A program made the translations under genes and the position numbers. The notes below the pieces were generated by a model. The model did not search any database, was not told the origin of the DNA, and worked only from the letters and a program-made list of their open reading frames with translations. A DNA stretch of 64,000 nucleotides. Origin: CAZQXD01 sp964597315 (GTDB lineage Bacteria > Pseudomonadota > Gammaproteobacteria > Competibacterales > Competibacteraceae). Position 1 is the stretch's first letter, and each line of letters opens with the position of its first letter. The stretch spans positions 1 to 64,000 of the forward strand of contig CAZQXD010000016.1 of NCBI GenBank assembly GCA_964597315.1, in the 5' to 3' direction. Of the stretch, positions 15,400 to 23,696 are shown piece by piece.

Positions 15400-18090
15400 T
15401 CAGGCCACGTGCCGACCCTGGGTCTGGGCGATGAGTTTGCGCAATTCAGGCACACAAGAGCCACAATTGGTGCCAGCCTGCAGAGCCGCTCCCACCTGCT
15501 CGGGGCTGGTCAGCCCGTCCTGGCGAATAGCCTTGATCAAAGTGTTGACCCCCACCCCAAAGCAGGCGCAGACCAGCCGTCCCTGATCCTCCTGACCACG
15601 CCCGGGCCGGCCCGCCAACAGCGAAGCCCGTTCGGGGCTGTCCAGGGACGGACGTTTGAAGAGGCCCGCCAGCCAGGAACGGGGCGGCAGCTCGTGATCG
15701 GGGGCGATGAACACACAGTACTCCAGGCGCCCATCCAGTAAAGCCGCGCCCCGGTAATGGCCGGCTGCGGCGTCCAGGTAATCAATCCACTGGATAGGCA
15801 ATGGTTCCGCATCCGAGGAACTCGGGACAGCCTCCCGTAACGCGGCCTCCAGATTCGTCACTTGGGCTTCTCCGGCGATTTCGTAGCGATGAAAACCCTC
15901 CCCGCGCACGTCCACTCGGTAGCTCAATGGAGTCGGCCAGTCCCGTAGGTCCAGACGCCGACGGGACAACACAAACCCTTGCCAGGCCGGCCGATAGGGC
16001 TGAATGCGCACGGGTGTATGCTTGGATTCGGGTTGACCGGACAGGGGGTCCACGGCGGGGTTGACCACGGCATCGATACGCCCGGTCAGGGCATGGCACT
16101 CACCCCAGTGCATGGGCACAAACACCGACCCCGGCTGCTGATCATCGTTGACCTTGGCCCGTACGATGGCCTCCCCCCAACGACTAGTGACCCGCACCAG
16201 CCCGTCGTGGCGGATATTGAAGGCCAAGGCGTCCACCGGGTGCAGCTCGGCGTAGGGTTCGGGCACATGGGCCGAAAGACGGGGGGATTTTGCGGTGCGG
16301 GTCAGGGTGTGCCAGTGGTCCCGTACCCGGCCGGTATTGAGTACCAGCGGGAAGCGATCATCGGGTCCATTGGCGGGATGACGCTCCCCCACTGCAATCA
16401 GTCGCGCCCGGCGGCCGGGGGTAAAGAATCGACCGTTCCCGAACAGCCGCTCCCCGCCCTTCCCCAGAGGCCATTGCAATGGCGCCAAGTTATCATAGGC
16501 GGCCTTATCCAGGGCAGCTAGGGCGCTGATATCAAAATCCCTCGCCCCATCGTTCTCCACCCCGGACAACGCGGCATGTTCCCTGAAAATCTGGTCCGGG
16601 CCATGGTAGTCGAAGCCGGTGGCGAAACCCATGCGCCGGGCCACCTGGGCGATGATCCACCAGTCCGCCCGGGCCTCTCCGGGCGGGGGCAGAAACGCCC
16701 GCTGCCGAGTGATGCGCCGCTCGGAGTTGGTGACCGTGCCATCCTTCTCCCCCCAGGCCAGGGCCGGTAGGCGAACGTGCGCCATGGCCATGGTGTCGGT
16801 ATCGCGCACCACATCGGAGACCACCACCAGTTCGCAGCGGCGCAGGGCATCCCGCACCGCATCGGCGTCGGGCATGCTAACGGCTGGATTGGTGGCCATG
16901 ATCCACACCGCTTTAACCTCGCCCCGGGCCACGGCCTGGAACAGCTCAACGGCCTTGAGTCCGGGCCGGTCAGCCATGGCCGGCGCCTGCCAGAAGCGCC
17001 GAACCCGCTCCACCGACTCCGGGTCGAAGTCCATATGGGCGGCTAACTGATTGGCCAGCCCTCCCACCTCCCGTCCACCCATGGCATTGGGCTGTCCAGT
17101 AATGGAGAACGGTCCCATGCCGGGGCGACCGATACGCCCGGTGGCCAAGTGGCAGTTGATAATGGTATTGACCTTATCGACCCCATAAGAGGACTGGTTC
17201 GCGCCCTGGGACCATAGGGTGACGGTTTTCTCGGTGCGGGAAAATAAGCTATAAAACTCGGCCACCTGTTCCTCGGACAGCCCGCAGGCGGCGGCCACGG
17301 CGGGTATGGTGGGTGCGTTCTCCCGGGCCGCGTTCAGGGCCGTCCAATACCCTTCAACATGGTTTTCCAGGAAATTGAAATCCACCTGATCATCTTTATG
17401 AAGATGATATAACAAGCCATTAAATAATGCGGTGTCACTGCCAGGGCGCACAGCCAGATGCAAATCAGCATTGTCACAACTGTCGGTGCGCCGAGGGTCG
17501 ATCACCACCAGCTTGCTTGCGGATTTGCTCCGTCGAGCCGCCAACAGACGCTGATGCAACACCGGATGGCACCAAGCCAGGTTAGCGCCCACCAGGACCA
17601 CCAAATCAGCTTGCTCTAGGTCTTCATAACAGCCGGGCACCGTATCGGACCCAAAGGCTCGCTTGTGGGCAACGACACTAGAGGACATGCACAGCCGGGA
17701 GTTGGTATCGATATTGGCCGAGCCGATGAAGCCTTTCATCAGCTTGTTAGCCACATAATAGTCTTCGGTAAGCAATTGCCCGGAGACGTAAAAGGCCACG
17801 GCTTGGGGTCCATGCTCCCGGATCACCCGCTGAAAACCTTCTGACACGGCGTTTAAGGCGGTGTCCCAGTCCACTGGCCGACCATGCAGTTCGGGGCGCA
17901 ACAAGCGGTCGTCCAGCTCCAGGGTTTCGCCCAGAGCAGCGCCCTTGGAACACAACCGGCCAACATTGGCCGGGTGGCGCTGATCGCCCTGAACCCGAAT
18001 CCCACCCTCGGCAAGCCGCTCCGCCACGACACCGCAGCCTACCCCGCAGTAGGGACAGGTGGTACGAACTTCCCCTAGCTGTTCGGCCAT
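15400..18090 (-). CDS. nasA: Assimilatory nitrate reductase catalytic subunit
   Basis: 896 residues. An N-terminal [4Fe-4S] site (CPYCGVGCGV ... LCSKG) is followed by molybdopterin oxidoreductase domains and the dinucleotide-binding domain (~540-690). At the C-terminus a BFD-like [2Fe-2S] domain has CACFGVG and CGSCVPEL. This domain order matches NasA/NasC of Klebsiella, a cytoplasmic Mo-bisMGD enzyme reducing nitrate to nitrite. No Tat signal is present, as expected. The start is ATG 18090 behind GAGGAGG; the longer frame to 18219 is not supported. It is the last gene of nasS-nirB-nirD-nasA, ten bases after nirD. An electron-donor partner NasB is absent. Confidence 0.93.
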   Translation of the reverse strand: MAEQLGEVRTTCPYCGVGCGVVAERLAEGGIRVQGDQRHPANVGRLCSKGAALGETLELDDRLLRPELHGRPVDWDTALNAVSEGFQRVIREHGPQAVAFYVSGQLLTEDYYVANKLMKGFIGSANIDTNSRLCMSSSVVAHKRAFGSDTVPGCYEDLEQADLVVLVGANLAWCHPVLHQRLLAARRSKSASKLVVIDPRRTDSCDNADLHLAVRPGSDTALFNGLLYHLHKDDQVDFNFLENHVEGYWTALNAARENAPTIPAVAAACGLSEEQVAEFYSLFSRTEKTVTLWSQGANQSSYGVDKVNTIINCHLATGRIGRPGMGPFSITGQPNAMGGREVGGLANQLAAHMDFDPESVERVRRFWQAPAMADRPGLKAVELFQAVARGEVKAVWIMATNPAVSMPDADAVRDALRRCELVVVSDVVRDTDTMAMAHVRLPALAWGEKDGTVTNSERRITRQRAFLPPPGEARADWWIIAQVARRMGFATGFDYHGPDQIFREHAALSGVENDGARDFDISALAALDKAAYDNLAPLQWPLGKGGERLFGNGRFFTPGRRARLIAVGERHPANGPDDRFPLVLNTGRVRDHWHTLTRTAKSPRLSAHVPEPYAELHPVDALAFNIRHDGLVRVTSRWGEAIVRAKVNDDQQPGSVFVPMHWGECHALTGRIDAVVNPAVDPLSGQPESKHTPVRIQPYRPAWQGFVLSRRRLDLRDWPTPLSYRVDVRGEGFHRYEIAGEAQVTNLEAALREAVPSSSDAEPLPIQWIDYLDAAAGHYRGAALLDGRLEYCVFIAPDHELPPRSWLAGLFKRPSLDSPERASLLAGRPGRGQEDQGRLVCACFGVGVNTLIKAIRQDGLTSPEQVGAALQAGTNCGSCVPELRKLIAQTQGRHVA

Positions 18091-18100
18091 GATGACCTCC

Positions 18101-18445
18101 TCAGGCGCAGTGGCGCTGGGCCGAAGCCGCCAGGGCCTCGGCGGCCAGCAGCACCCGATTGTTTTCCACCTTGACCGGATAGCGTGGAGCACAACCCTGG
18201 TCCGGGGCCACGGCCTCACCGGAGTCCAGCTCCAGCACCCAGTTGTGCAAGGGGCAGGTCACCCGTTTGCCATGGACAATGCCCTGGGACAGGGGGCCGC
18301 CCCGATGGGGACAGCGATCATTCAGGGCAAACACTTCATCCAAGGCGGTGCGGAACACGGCGATATCGCCCCGGGGCGATTCCACCACTCGGGCGCCCAG
18401 CCGGGGGATGTCTTCAAGGGCGCAAAGGTCGAGCCAGTCGCTCAT
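18101..18445 (-). CDS. nirD: Nitrite reductase (NADH) small subunit
   Basis: 114 residues with a Rieske-type [2Fe-2S] fold. The ligands are CPHRGG (~45) and CPLHNW (~64), the C-x-H / C-x2-H pattern, unlike enterobacterial NirD, which lacks the cluster ligands. It works with NirB in the cytoplasmic six-electron reduction of nitrite to ammonium. The start is ATG 18445; the longer frame to 18844 is a shadow of nirB. It lies between nirB and nasA. Confidence 0.9.
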   Translation of the reverse strand: MSDWLDLCALEDIPRLGARVVESPRGDIAVFRTALDEVFALNDRCPHRGGPLSQGIVHGKRVTCPLHNWVLELDSGEAVAPDQGCAPRYPVKVENNRVLLAAEALAASAQRHCA

Positions 18446-18503
18446 GAGTATTCTCCAAATGCAGCCGGGACGGAACCAGAACACCGCCCCGGCAAAAGAG
18501 TTG

Positions 18504-20960
18504 TCAGGCCGCCGAACTGCTTTCCAGCGGTTTGATGGGGATGAACTGCCGGGCATGGGCCTGGCCACTGGCCCGCTCCGCCCAGGGGTCCACCTGGGCA
18601 TGCTTTTGGGACTCCAGGAAGCGCTGGTGCAGAACCTTGCGGCCCTCCGGGTCCTCCAGTAGGCGCTGTTTGACGTAGGCCAGCCCCACCCGCTCGATCC
18701 AGGGGGCGGTGCGCTCCAGATAACGAGCCTCCTCCCGGTAGAGCTGCATATACGCTCCGGCGTACTCCATGACCTCGTCTTCGGTATTGACCTTGCACAG
18801 CAGTTCCGTGGCCTTGACGTGAACCCCACCGTTGCCGCCCACATGCAGTTCCCAACCCGAATCCACGGCCACCACGCCGAAGTCCTTGATGGTGGCCTCG
18901 GCGCAGTTGCGGGGGCAGCCGGAGACAGCCAGCTTGACCTTGTGGGGTGTCCAGGACCCCCAGGTCATCTGTTCGAGCTTGATGCCCATGCCCGTGGAGT
19001 CCTGGGTGCCGAAGCGGCACCACTCGGAACCGACGCAAGTTTTGACGGTACGCAGGGATTTTCCGTAGGCATGACCGGAGACCATGCCGGCCTGGTTCAG
19101 GTCGCCCCAAACCTTGGGCAGGTCCTCCTTCTTCACCCCCAGCAGGTCGATGCGCTGGCCGCCGGTGACCTTGACGGTGGGTATCTTGTATTTGTCCGCC
19201 ACGTCGGCGATGGCCCGCAGTTCCTTGGGATTGGTGACGCCGCCCCACATCCGGGGCACCACCGAGTAGGTGCCGTCCTTCTGGATATTGGCGTGGGCGC
19301 GCTCGTTGATGAACCGGGACTGGTAATCGTCCTGGTACTCCCCGGGCCAGGCGCACAGCAGATAGTAGTTCACGGCCGGGCGGCAGGTGTGGCAGCCGTC
19401 GGGATTGCGCCACTCCATGAACTCGAACACTTCATGCACGCTCATCAGATGCTGCGCGCGCACGGTTTTGCGGACTTCCTCGTGGGTGAAGTGGGTGCAG
19501 GGGCACAGGGGCTTTTCCTTGGGCGCTTTGGAGTAATCGCCCCCGGCGGTGGCCGCCAGAATCTGCTCCACCAGCCCGGTGCAGGAGCCGCAGGAGCTGC
19601 TGGCCTTGGTATGGGCGCGCACCTCTTCCAGGGTGAACAGTTTTTTGTCGGTGATGGCCTTGACAACGGCCCCTTTGCAGACGCCGTTGCAACCGCAGAC
19701 TTCGGCGTCGTCGGGCATGGCCGCGGCGTTGTTGCCACCGTGGCCGGAGTCGCCGATATGGGCCTGGCCGAACAGGATATGCTGGCGGAAGGCGGAGATA
19801 TCGGTGCCCTCACGCATCAACTGGAAATACCATGACCCATCCAGGGTATCGCCGTAGAGAACCGCGCCCTTGACCCGGTTTTCCTGGACCACTAGTTTCT
19901 TATAGACGCCCTGGGTGGGGTCTTGGAGCACCAGTTCCTCGGCCCCCGGACCACCCTGGAATTCGCCGGCGGAGAACAGGTCGATGCCGGTGACCTTGAG
20001 CTTGGTGTTGGTCACCGAACCCTGGTAGCGGGCGATGGCCAGTTTGACCAGGTGGTTGGCGCAGACCCGGGCCTGTTCCCACAGGGGGGCGACCAGCCCA
20101 TAGGTGGCGCCCCGGTGCTGAACACACTCGCCCACTGAGTAGACCCGGGGGTCGTAGGTCTGCATATTGTCATTGACCACGATGCCCCGCTCGCAGTAGA
20201 TGCCCACGGATTTGGCCAGTTCGATGTTGGGGCGGATGCCCACGGCCATCACCACCAGGTCGGCGGGGACCTCCAGGCCGTCCTTGAAGCGTACCGATCG
20301 CGCCCGTTCCTCGCCGAGGATGGCGGCGGTCTGGGCTTCCATCAGAAACCGCATGCCCCGCTCCTCCAGGCTCTGGCGCAGCATCCGAGCGGCCACCCCG
20401 TCCAGTTGCCGCTCCATGAGAAAACCCTGGATGTGTACTACGGTCACCTGCATACCCTGCTTCATCAGGCCATTGGCGGCCTCCAGGCCCAGCAGCCCGC
20501 CGCCAATCACCACCGCGTGCTTTTTGCCGGAGCGGGCGGTCTCCAGCATGATGTCCACGTCCTTGATGTCCCTGAAGGTGATCACCCCCTCCAGGTCGGA
20601 ACCCGGTACAGGGATGACGAAGGGGTTGGACCCGGTGGCCAGCAGCAGCCAATCATAGTCGGCTTCCACCCCATTGGCGGCGATTACCTTGCGCTGGCGC
20701 CGGTCGATGTGGGTGACCGGGCTGCCGGTGTGCAGGGTGATGCCCCGCTCGGCGTACCAGTCCCGGTCGTTAATCATGATCTGGTCGACGGTCTTCTCCC
20801 CAGCCAGCACCGGGGAGAGCATAATCCGGTTGTAGTTACCGTGGGGCTCGGCGCCGAACACGGTGATCTCGAAGCGCTCCGGCTCTAGGGCCAGCAGTTC
20901 CTCGATGGTGCGCATGCCGGCCATGCCGTTGCCCACCAGTACCAGTTTCTCTTTGCTCAT
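18504..20960 (-). CDS. nirB: Nitrite reductase (NADH) large subunit
   Basis: 818 residues. FAD/NAD-binding pyridine nucleotide-disulfide oxidoreductase domains occupy ~1-320 (VLVGNGMAGMRTIEELL; VVIGGGLLGLEAANGL). A BFD-like [2Fe-2S] domain (CGCNGVCKG ... CGSCTGLV) is at ~412-470. Ferredoxin-like half domains and the siroheme/[4Fe-4S] domain follow, with CVGSEWCRFG and SGCPRNCAE supplying the four Cys. It reduces nitrite to ammonium with NADH and needs siroheme, which the nearby CysG-type protein would help make. It is 18 bases after nasS and is followed by nirD. Confidence 0.95.
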   Translation of the reverse strand: MSKEKLVLVGNGMAGMRTIEELLALEPERFEITVFGAEPHGNYNRIMLSPVLAGEKTVDQIMINDRDWYAERGITLHTGSPVTHIDRRQRKVIAANGVEADYDWLLLATGSNPFVIPVPGSDLEGVITFRDIKDVDIMLETARSGKKHAVVIGGGLLGLEAANGLMKQGMQVTVVHIQGFLMERQLDGVAARMLRQSLEERGMRFLMEAQTAAILGEERARSVRFKDGLEVPADLVVMAVGIRPNIELAKSVGIYCERGIVVNDNMQTYDPRVYSVGECVQHRGATYGLVAPLWEQARVCANHLVKLAIARYQGSVTNTKLKVTGIDLFSAGEFQGGPGAEELVLQDPTQGVYKKLVVQENRVKGAVLYGDTLDGSWYFQLMREGTDISAFRQHILFGQAHIGDSGHGGNNAAAMPDDAEVCGCNGVCKGAVVKAITDKKLFTLEEVRAHTKASSSCGSCTGLVEQILAATAGGDYSKAPKEKPLCPCTHFTHEEVRKTVRAQHLMSVHEVFEFMEWRNPDGCHTCRPAVNYYLLCAWPGEYQDDYQSRFINERAHANIQKDGTYSVVPRMWGGVTNPKELRAIADVADKYKIPTVKVTGGQRIDLLGVKKEDLPKVWGDLNQAGMVSGHAYGKSLRTVKTCVGSEWCRFGTQDSTGMGIKLEQMTWGSWTPHKVKLAVSGCPRNCAEATIKDFGVVAVDSGWELHVGGNGGVHVKATELLCKVNTEDEVMEYAGAYMQLYREEARYLERTAPWIERVGLAYVKQRLLEDPEGRKVLHQRFLESQKHAQVDPWAERASGQAHARQFIPIKPLESSSAA

Positions 20961-20978
20961 GGTTCGCGGTCCTCGGAA

Positions 20979-22277
20979 TCAAAAAGGGTTGTGAGTGGCG
21001 ACCGGCTGGGTCGGCGCGTGGCGCTCGGGGGAGCTGCCCTGGGCGCGCTGGACCCGCCAGGGTCCGACGGTCGGGATTTCGAACACCTGCTCGTCGCAAA
21101 ATCGGTCCGGCCCCATGGGGATGGGCCGGGTAGCCTGCTCCAGGATCCAAGGCTCGGCGTGGGCGCCCTCGGCCTTGTGGTCCACGGTCGGGTAATCCAC
21201 CCCGGCGGCGGCCGCGACTTCCCGGTACAGGTCCGGGCGGAATACGGTTCTGGCCGTTTCCAGCAGGTCCACCGGGCGATGCACTTGCCCCCAGCGGTCC
21301 ATCTGCTCCAGATACCAGGCGGCCTGGGAAACCCAGGGGAAGTTGGCGGCGTGGCGGTGGAAGCGGTTGAAATCCGGCAGCGCCTGTGGGGTGGCGTCCC
21401 GGGCATAGGGAAAACGCCCGGTGAGAGAGGCTAGCACCACCTCCAGTGGGGCGTTGGCATAGGCGGTTCGGGCTACCAGCTTGGCTGCTTTCAGCCGATT
21501 GCCGGGGTCGTCCAGCCAGCGACAGGCCTCCAGCAGCGCCCCGATCAGCGCCCGGTGCGTACGGGGGTGCGTCTCGGCCCAAGTTTCCGTCACCGCCAGC
21601 ACCTTTTCTGCCCGTCCCCCCCAAATATCGGCGCTGGTGGCCACCACCCGGCCCAGACCCAACTGCACCGCCCGCTGGTTCCAAGGCTCACCCACGCAAA
21701 AGCCGTCGATGCGCCCGGCGCGCAGGTTGGCGACCATCTGCGGCGGCGGAATGACGATCAGCCGCATGGCCCGATCCGGGTCCACCCCGGCGGCGGCCAG
21801 CCAGTAACGCAGTTCGTAGAAATGGGGAGAGATCGCGGAGACCGTCGCCAACGTGGGTGGCGGAAGGCCGACGACCCGATCGGCCTCAGACAGGGTCTTG
21901 AAGGCTCGGGGGTTGATGGGTACCTCGGCCATGGCCTCCGGGTCCACTGCCAGCAGCCGCTGATACAGGGTTTCGGACACGGTTATGGCATTGCCCCCCA
22001 GGTCCAGCACCAGACCGGTCAGCATGGGCAAAGGCGGGCAGCCCACCCCCAGAGTGGCGGCCAGGGGCATGGATGCCAGAGCCTGGGCGCCGTCCAGGTC
22101 TCCCGATGCTAGACCGCCGCGAACTGCCTCCCAGGCGCTCATGCGGACCAGGGTTACGTCCAAGCCATGGCGGCGGAACAGCCCCTGCTCGGCCGCCACC
22201 GCCAGGGGAACGCAGTCGGTCAAAGGCACGAAGCCCAGGCGCAACTGGGTTTTTTCCAAAGGAATAGAATCGCTCAT
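20979..22277 (-). CDS. nasS: NasS-like cytoplasmic nitrate sensor (NrtA/CmpA-family binding protein)
   Basis: 432 residues of the NrtA/CmpA substrate-binding family (LRLGFVPLTDCVPLAVAAEQ; IDGFCVGEPWNQRAV). The N-terminus MSDSIPLEKTQLRLGF has no signal peptide or lipobox and no ABC permease or ATPase gene is nearby. This fits NasS of Azotobacter and Paracoccus, which binds nitrate or nitrite and then frees the ANTAR antiterminator NasT. Its position as first gene of the nas operon and the antiterminator-type leader upstream support this reading. No nasT is visible here. ATG 22277 lies two bases after a 19-codon leader ORF, so translation may be coupled. Confidence 0.8.
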   Translation of the reverse strand: MSDSIPLEKTQLRLGFVPLTDCVPLAVAAEQGLFRRHGLDVTLVRMSAWEAVRGGLASGDLDGAQALASMPLAATLGVGCPPLPMLTGLVLDLGGNAITVSETLYQRLLAVDPEAMAEVPINPRAFKTLSEADRVVGLPPPTLATVSAISPHFYELRYWLAAAGVDPDRAMRLIVIPPPQMVANLRAGRIDGFCVGEPWNQRAVQLGLGRVVATSADIWGGRAEKVLAVTETWAETHPRTHRALIGALLEACRWLDDPGNRLKAAKLVARTAYANAPLEVVLASLTGRFPYARDATPQALPDFNRFHRHAANFPWVSQAAWYLEQMDRWGQVHRPVDLLETARTVFRPDLYREVAAAAGVDYPTVDHKAEGAHAEPWILEQATRPIPMGPDRFCDEQVFEIPTVGPWRVQRAQGSSPERHAPTQPVATHNPF

Positions 22278-22279
22278 GC

Positions 22280-22339
22280 TCAAGCCGCTCCCTGCCAGCC
22301 AGGACCTGAAACTGTCAAGGTATGTCTGGCGTCGTACAT
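22280..22339 (-). CDS. 19-residue leader ORF upstream of nasS
   Basis: ATG 22339 is preceded by AAGGAG at a seven-base spacing, a better ribosome site than that of nasS. The peptide reads MYDARHTLTVSGPGWQGAA and its TGA ends two bases before the nasS ATG. It lies just downstream of the leader terminator, so it is translated only in read-through transcripts. Reinitiation at nasS is likely. Its composition does not suggest an amino-acid attenuator. Confidence 0.4.
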   Translation of the reverse strand: MYDARHTLTVSGPGWQGAA

Positions 22340-22357
22340 TGCCGATCTCCTTGCTGT

Positions 22358-22409
22358 AAAAAAAAGCGCCTGTCCCCGGGCCTGTAAAGCTATGCCATGG
22401 AACAGACGC
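22358..22409 (-). terminator. Leader terminator (attenuator) of the nas operon
   Basis: On the minus strand GCGTCTGTTCC (22409-22399) pairs over 11 positions, with two G-U pairs, to GGGACAGGCGC (22376-22366), followed directly by eight T (22365-22358). This is a strong intrinsic terminator 80 bases before nasS. Seven bases of its 5' arm also form the 3' side of hairpin P2 (22403-22418), so the two structures exclude each other, as in ANTAR-controlled leaders. Confidence 0.8.
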
Positions 22410-22474
22410 CGTTGTCTGGTAGAGGCCGTCACCGACCGTTTCAAAGCTGGCCCGCGCCGCCATTGGCTGCCAGC
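22403..22474 (-). promoter_or_regulatory. Two-hexaloop ANTAR-type antitermination element (NasR/NasT site)
   Basis: P2 (22418-22403) is CAGAC-AACGGC-GTCTG, a 5-bp stem with a 6-base loop. P1 (22474-22446) has an outer stem GCTGGC/GCCAGC enclosing GCC-AATGGC-GGC. Both loops have A at position 1 and G at position 4, and they are nearly identical (AAYGGC). Published ANTAR target RNAs such as the Klebsiella nasF leader share this two-hexaloop design. P1 and P2 are 27 bases apart. P1 is the weaker call because its inner stem is only 3 bp. Confidence 0.65.
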
Positions 22475-22498
22475 GATTCTTACTTCGCCGATACCTTG

Positions 22499-22514
22499 AG
22501 CAAAGGTTGTGCCA
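22499..22514 (-). promoter_or_regulatory. Sigma-54 promoter of the nas operon
   Basis: The minus strand reads TGGCAC-AACCT-TTGCT, an exact match to the -24/-12 consensus (TGGCAC-N5-TTGCW) with correct GG-GC spacing. Transcription would start near 22488, about 14 bases before hairpin P1 and about 210 bases before nasS. An AT-rich stretch (22515-22590) between it and the enhancer sites could allow IHF-type bending. Confidence 0.85.
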
Positions 22515-22598
22515 GGTAATTATTAGATGTTTAAATAACTGTTTTTATTATTATTTCTATATGTTCCGAGAAATGATCTATTTTGAATAAACAACTCG

Positions 22599-22646
22599 CG
22601 TTCCATTATTGTGCAACGCATCATCAGTTTGCCCGTTCTCCGTGCA
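22599..22646 (-). promoter_or_regulatory. Pair of NtrC-like enhancer sites
   Basis: On the minus strand, TTGCACAATAATGGAACG (22616-22599) and TGCACGGAGAACGGGCA (22646-22630) resemble the NtrC consensus TGCACC-N5-GGTGCA. Their centres are about 31 bp apart, close to three helical turns, and lie roughly 120 and 150 bases upstream of the predicted start, the layout of classic NtrC enhancers such as that of glnA. Confidence 0.55.
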
Positions 22647-22832
22647 TGGGCCCGTAGAGCTGATCAGGTCTGATCCCCATCAATGCCCGGCAGCGGTTGC
22701 CGGACGGTCGGTCGGAAAAAAAGGGCCAAGGATACCTTGCCCATAAAGGTGGCGGGGGACCCGGGAGTAGGGATGGAAACGGCCTATTTCAGACCGTGGA
22801 AAGCCAGGACGTCGCCCGGGAGAAAAGTCTGA

Positions 22833-23609
22833 TTACAGCGCGAAGCGCAGGCCCACGCACAACAGCATTCCCGCCAGTATCGGGCGCACATAGTGCTCAG
22901 GCAGGCGCAGCCCCATGCGGCTGCCCAGCCAGACACCGGGCAGGGAACCCATCAGCAGCAGGACCAGCAGGGAAACATCCACGGTGCCTAGGTGCCAGTG
23001 GCCCAGGCCGGCCACGGCGGTGAGAATGACCGCATGGGCCAGTTCGGTGGCGACGATGGAAACCAGGGGCAGGCCCGGGTATAGGGCCAGTAGCGCCACA
23101 GTGCCAATGGCCCCAGCCCCTACCGAAGACAGGGTGACCAGCACCCCCAGCACCAAGCCCACTATCACAGTGATCCGATCGGTCCGCCGAGCCATGCCGA
23201 CCCGCAACCGGCCCAGCCGATGACCGGCAAACCGACTCAGGCGATCCCGGAACATCAGCACGAAGCCGGTGACCAGCAGCGCTGCGCCCAAGGTGGGTTT
23301 GACGATCCAGTCCAGGTCCAGATCACCGGCCAGCCGGTTGAGAAAGGCGATGGTCAGCAGGGCGCCGGGTAAACTACCGGCCAGCAGCAGCCTCACGATA
23401 GGCCACTTGACCCTGTGTTCCCGTTGGTAGACCCAGACCCCGGTGAGTTTGGTCAGACAGGCGTAGAGAAGATCAGTGCCCACGGCCACGGCGGCGGGCA
23501 CCCCGAATACCAGAATCAGCAGCGGTGTCATTAGCGAGCCACCGCCAATACCGGTCAGGCCCACGGCGACCCCCACCAGTAGCCCGGCTAAGGCATATGC
23601 GCCTTCCAT
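22833..23609 (-). CDS. TSUP (TauE/SafE) family membrane permease
   Basis: 258 residues, mostly hydrophobic, with about eight transmembrane segments and the family pattern LVGVAVGLTGIGGGSLMTPL near the N-terminus, repeated in the second half as LSSVGAGAIGTVALL. TSUP proteins carry sulfite, sulfoacetate, sulfate or thiosulfate and other small anions. The neighbours cysG and cysB make a sulfur anion the likeliest substrate, with nitrite a second option (inference). ATG 23609 has a GGGAGGGGG ribosome site just upstream; earlier ATGs would overlap it. It runs in the same direction as cysG. Confidence 0.85.
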   Translation of the reverse strand: MEGAYALAGLLVGVAVGLTGIGGGSLMTPLLILVFGVPAAVAVGTDLLYACLTKLTGVWVYQREHRVKWPIVRLLLAGSLPGALLTIAFLNRLAGDLDLDWIVKPTLGAALLVTGFVLMFRDRLSRFAGHRLGRLRVGMARRTDRITVIVGLVLGVLVTLSSVGAGAIGTVALLALYPGLPLVSIVATELAHAVILTAVAGLGHWHLGTVDVSLLVLLLMGSLPGVWLGSRMGLRLPEHYVRPILAGMLLCVGLRFAL

Positions 23610-23696
23610 CGGCCCCCTCCCCATGGTAGGGCCGAGCCGCAACAGCTCGGCCTATATGGACTTATCGTTGCTTGTTCTCGTTCGCGCCAACCGCGC

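Noticed and set aside
18442..19413. A 323-codon second minus-strand frame within nirB
   Set aside because: Shadow frame; nirB carries intact siroheme and Fe-S motifs over the same bases.
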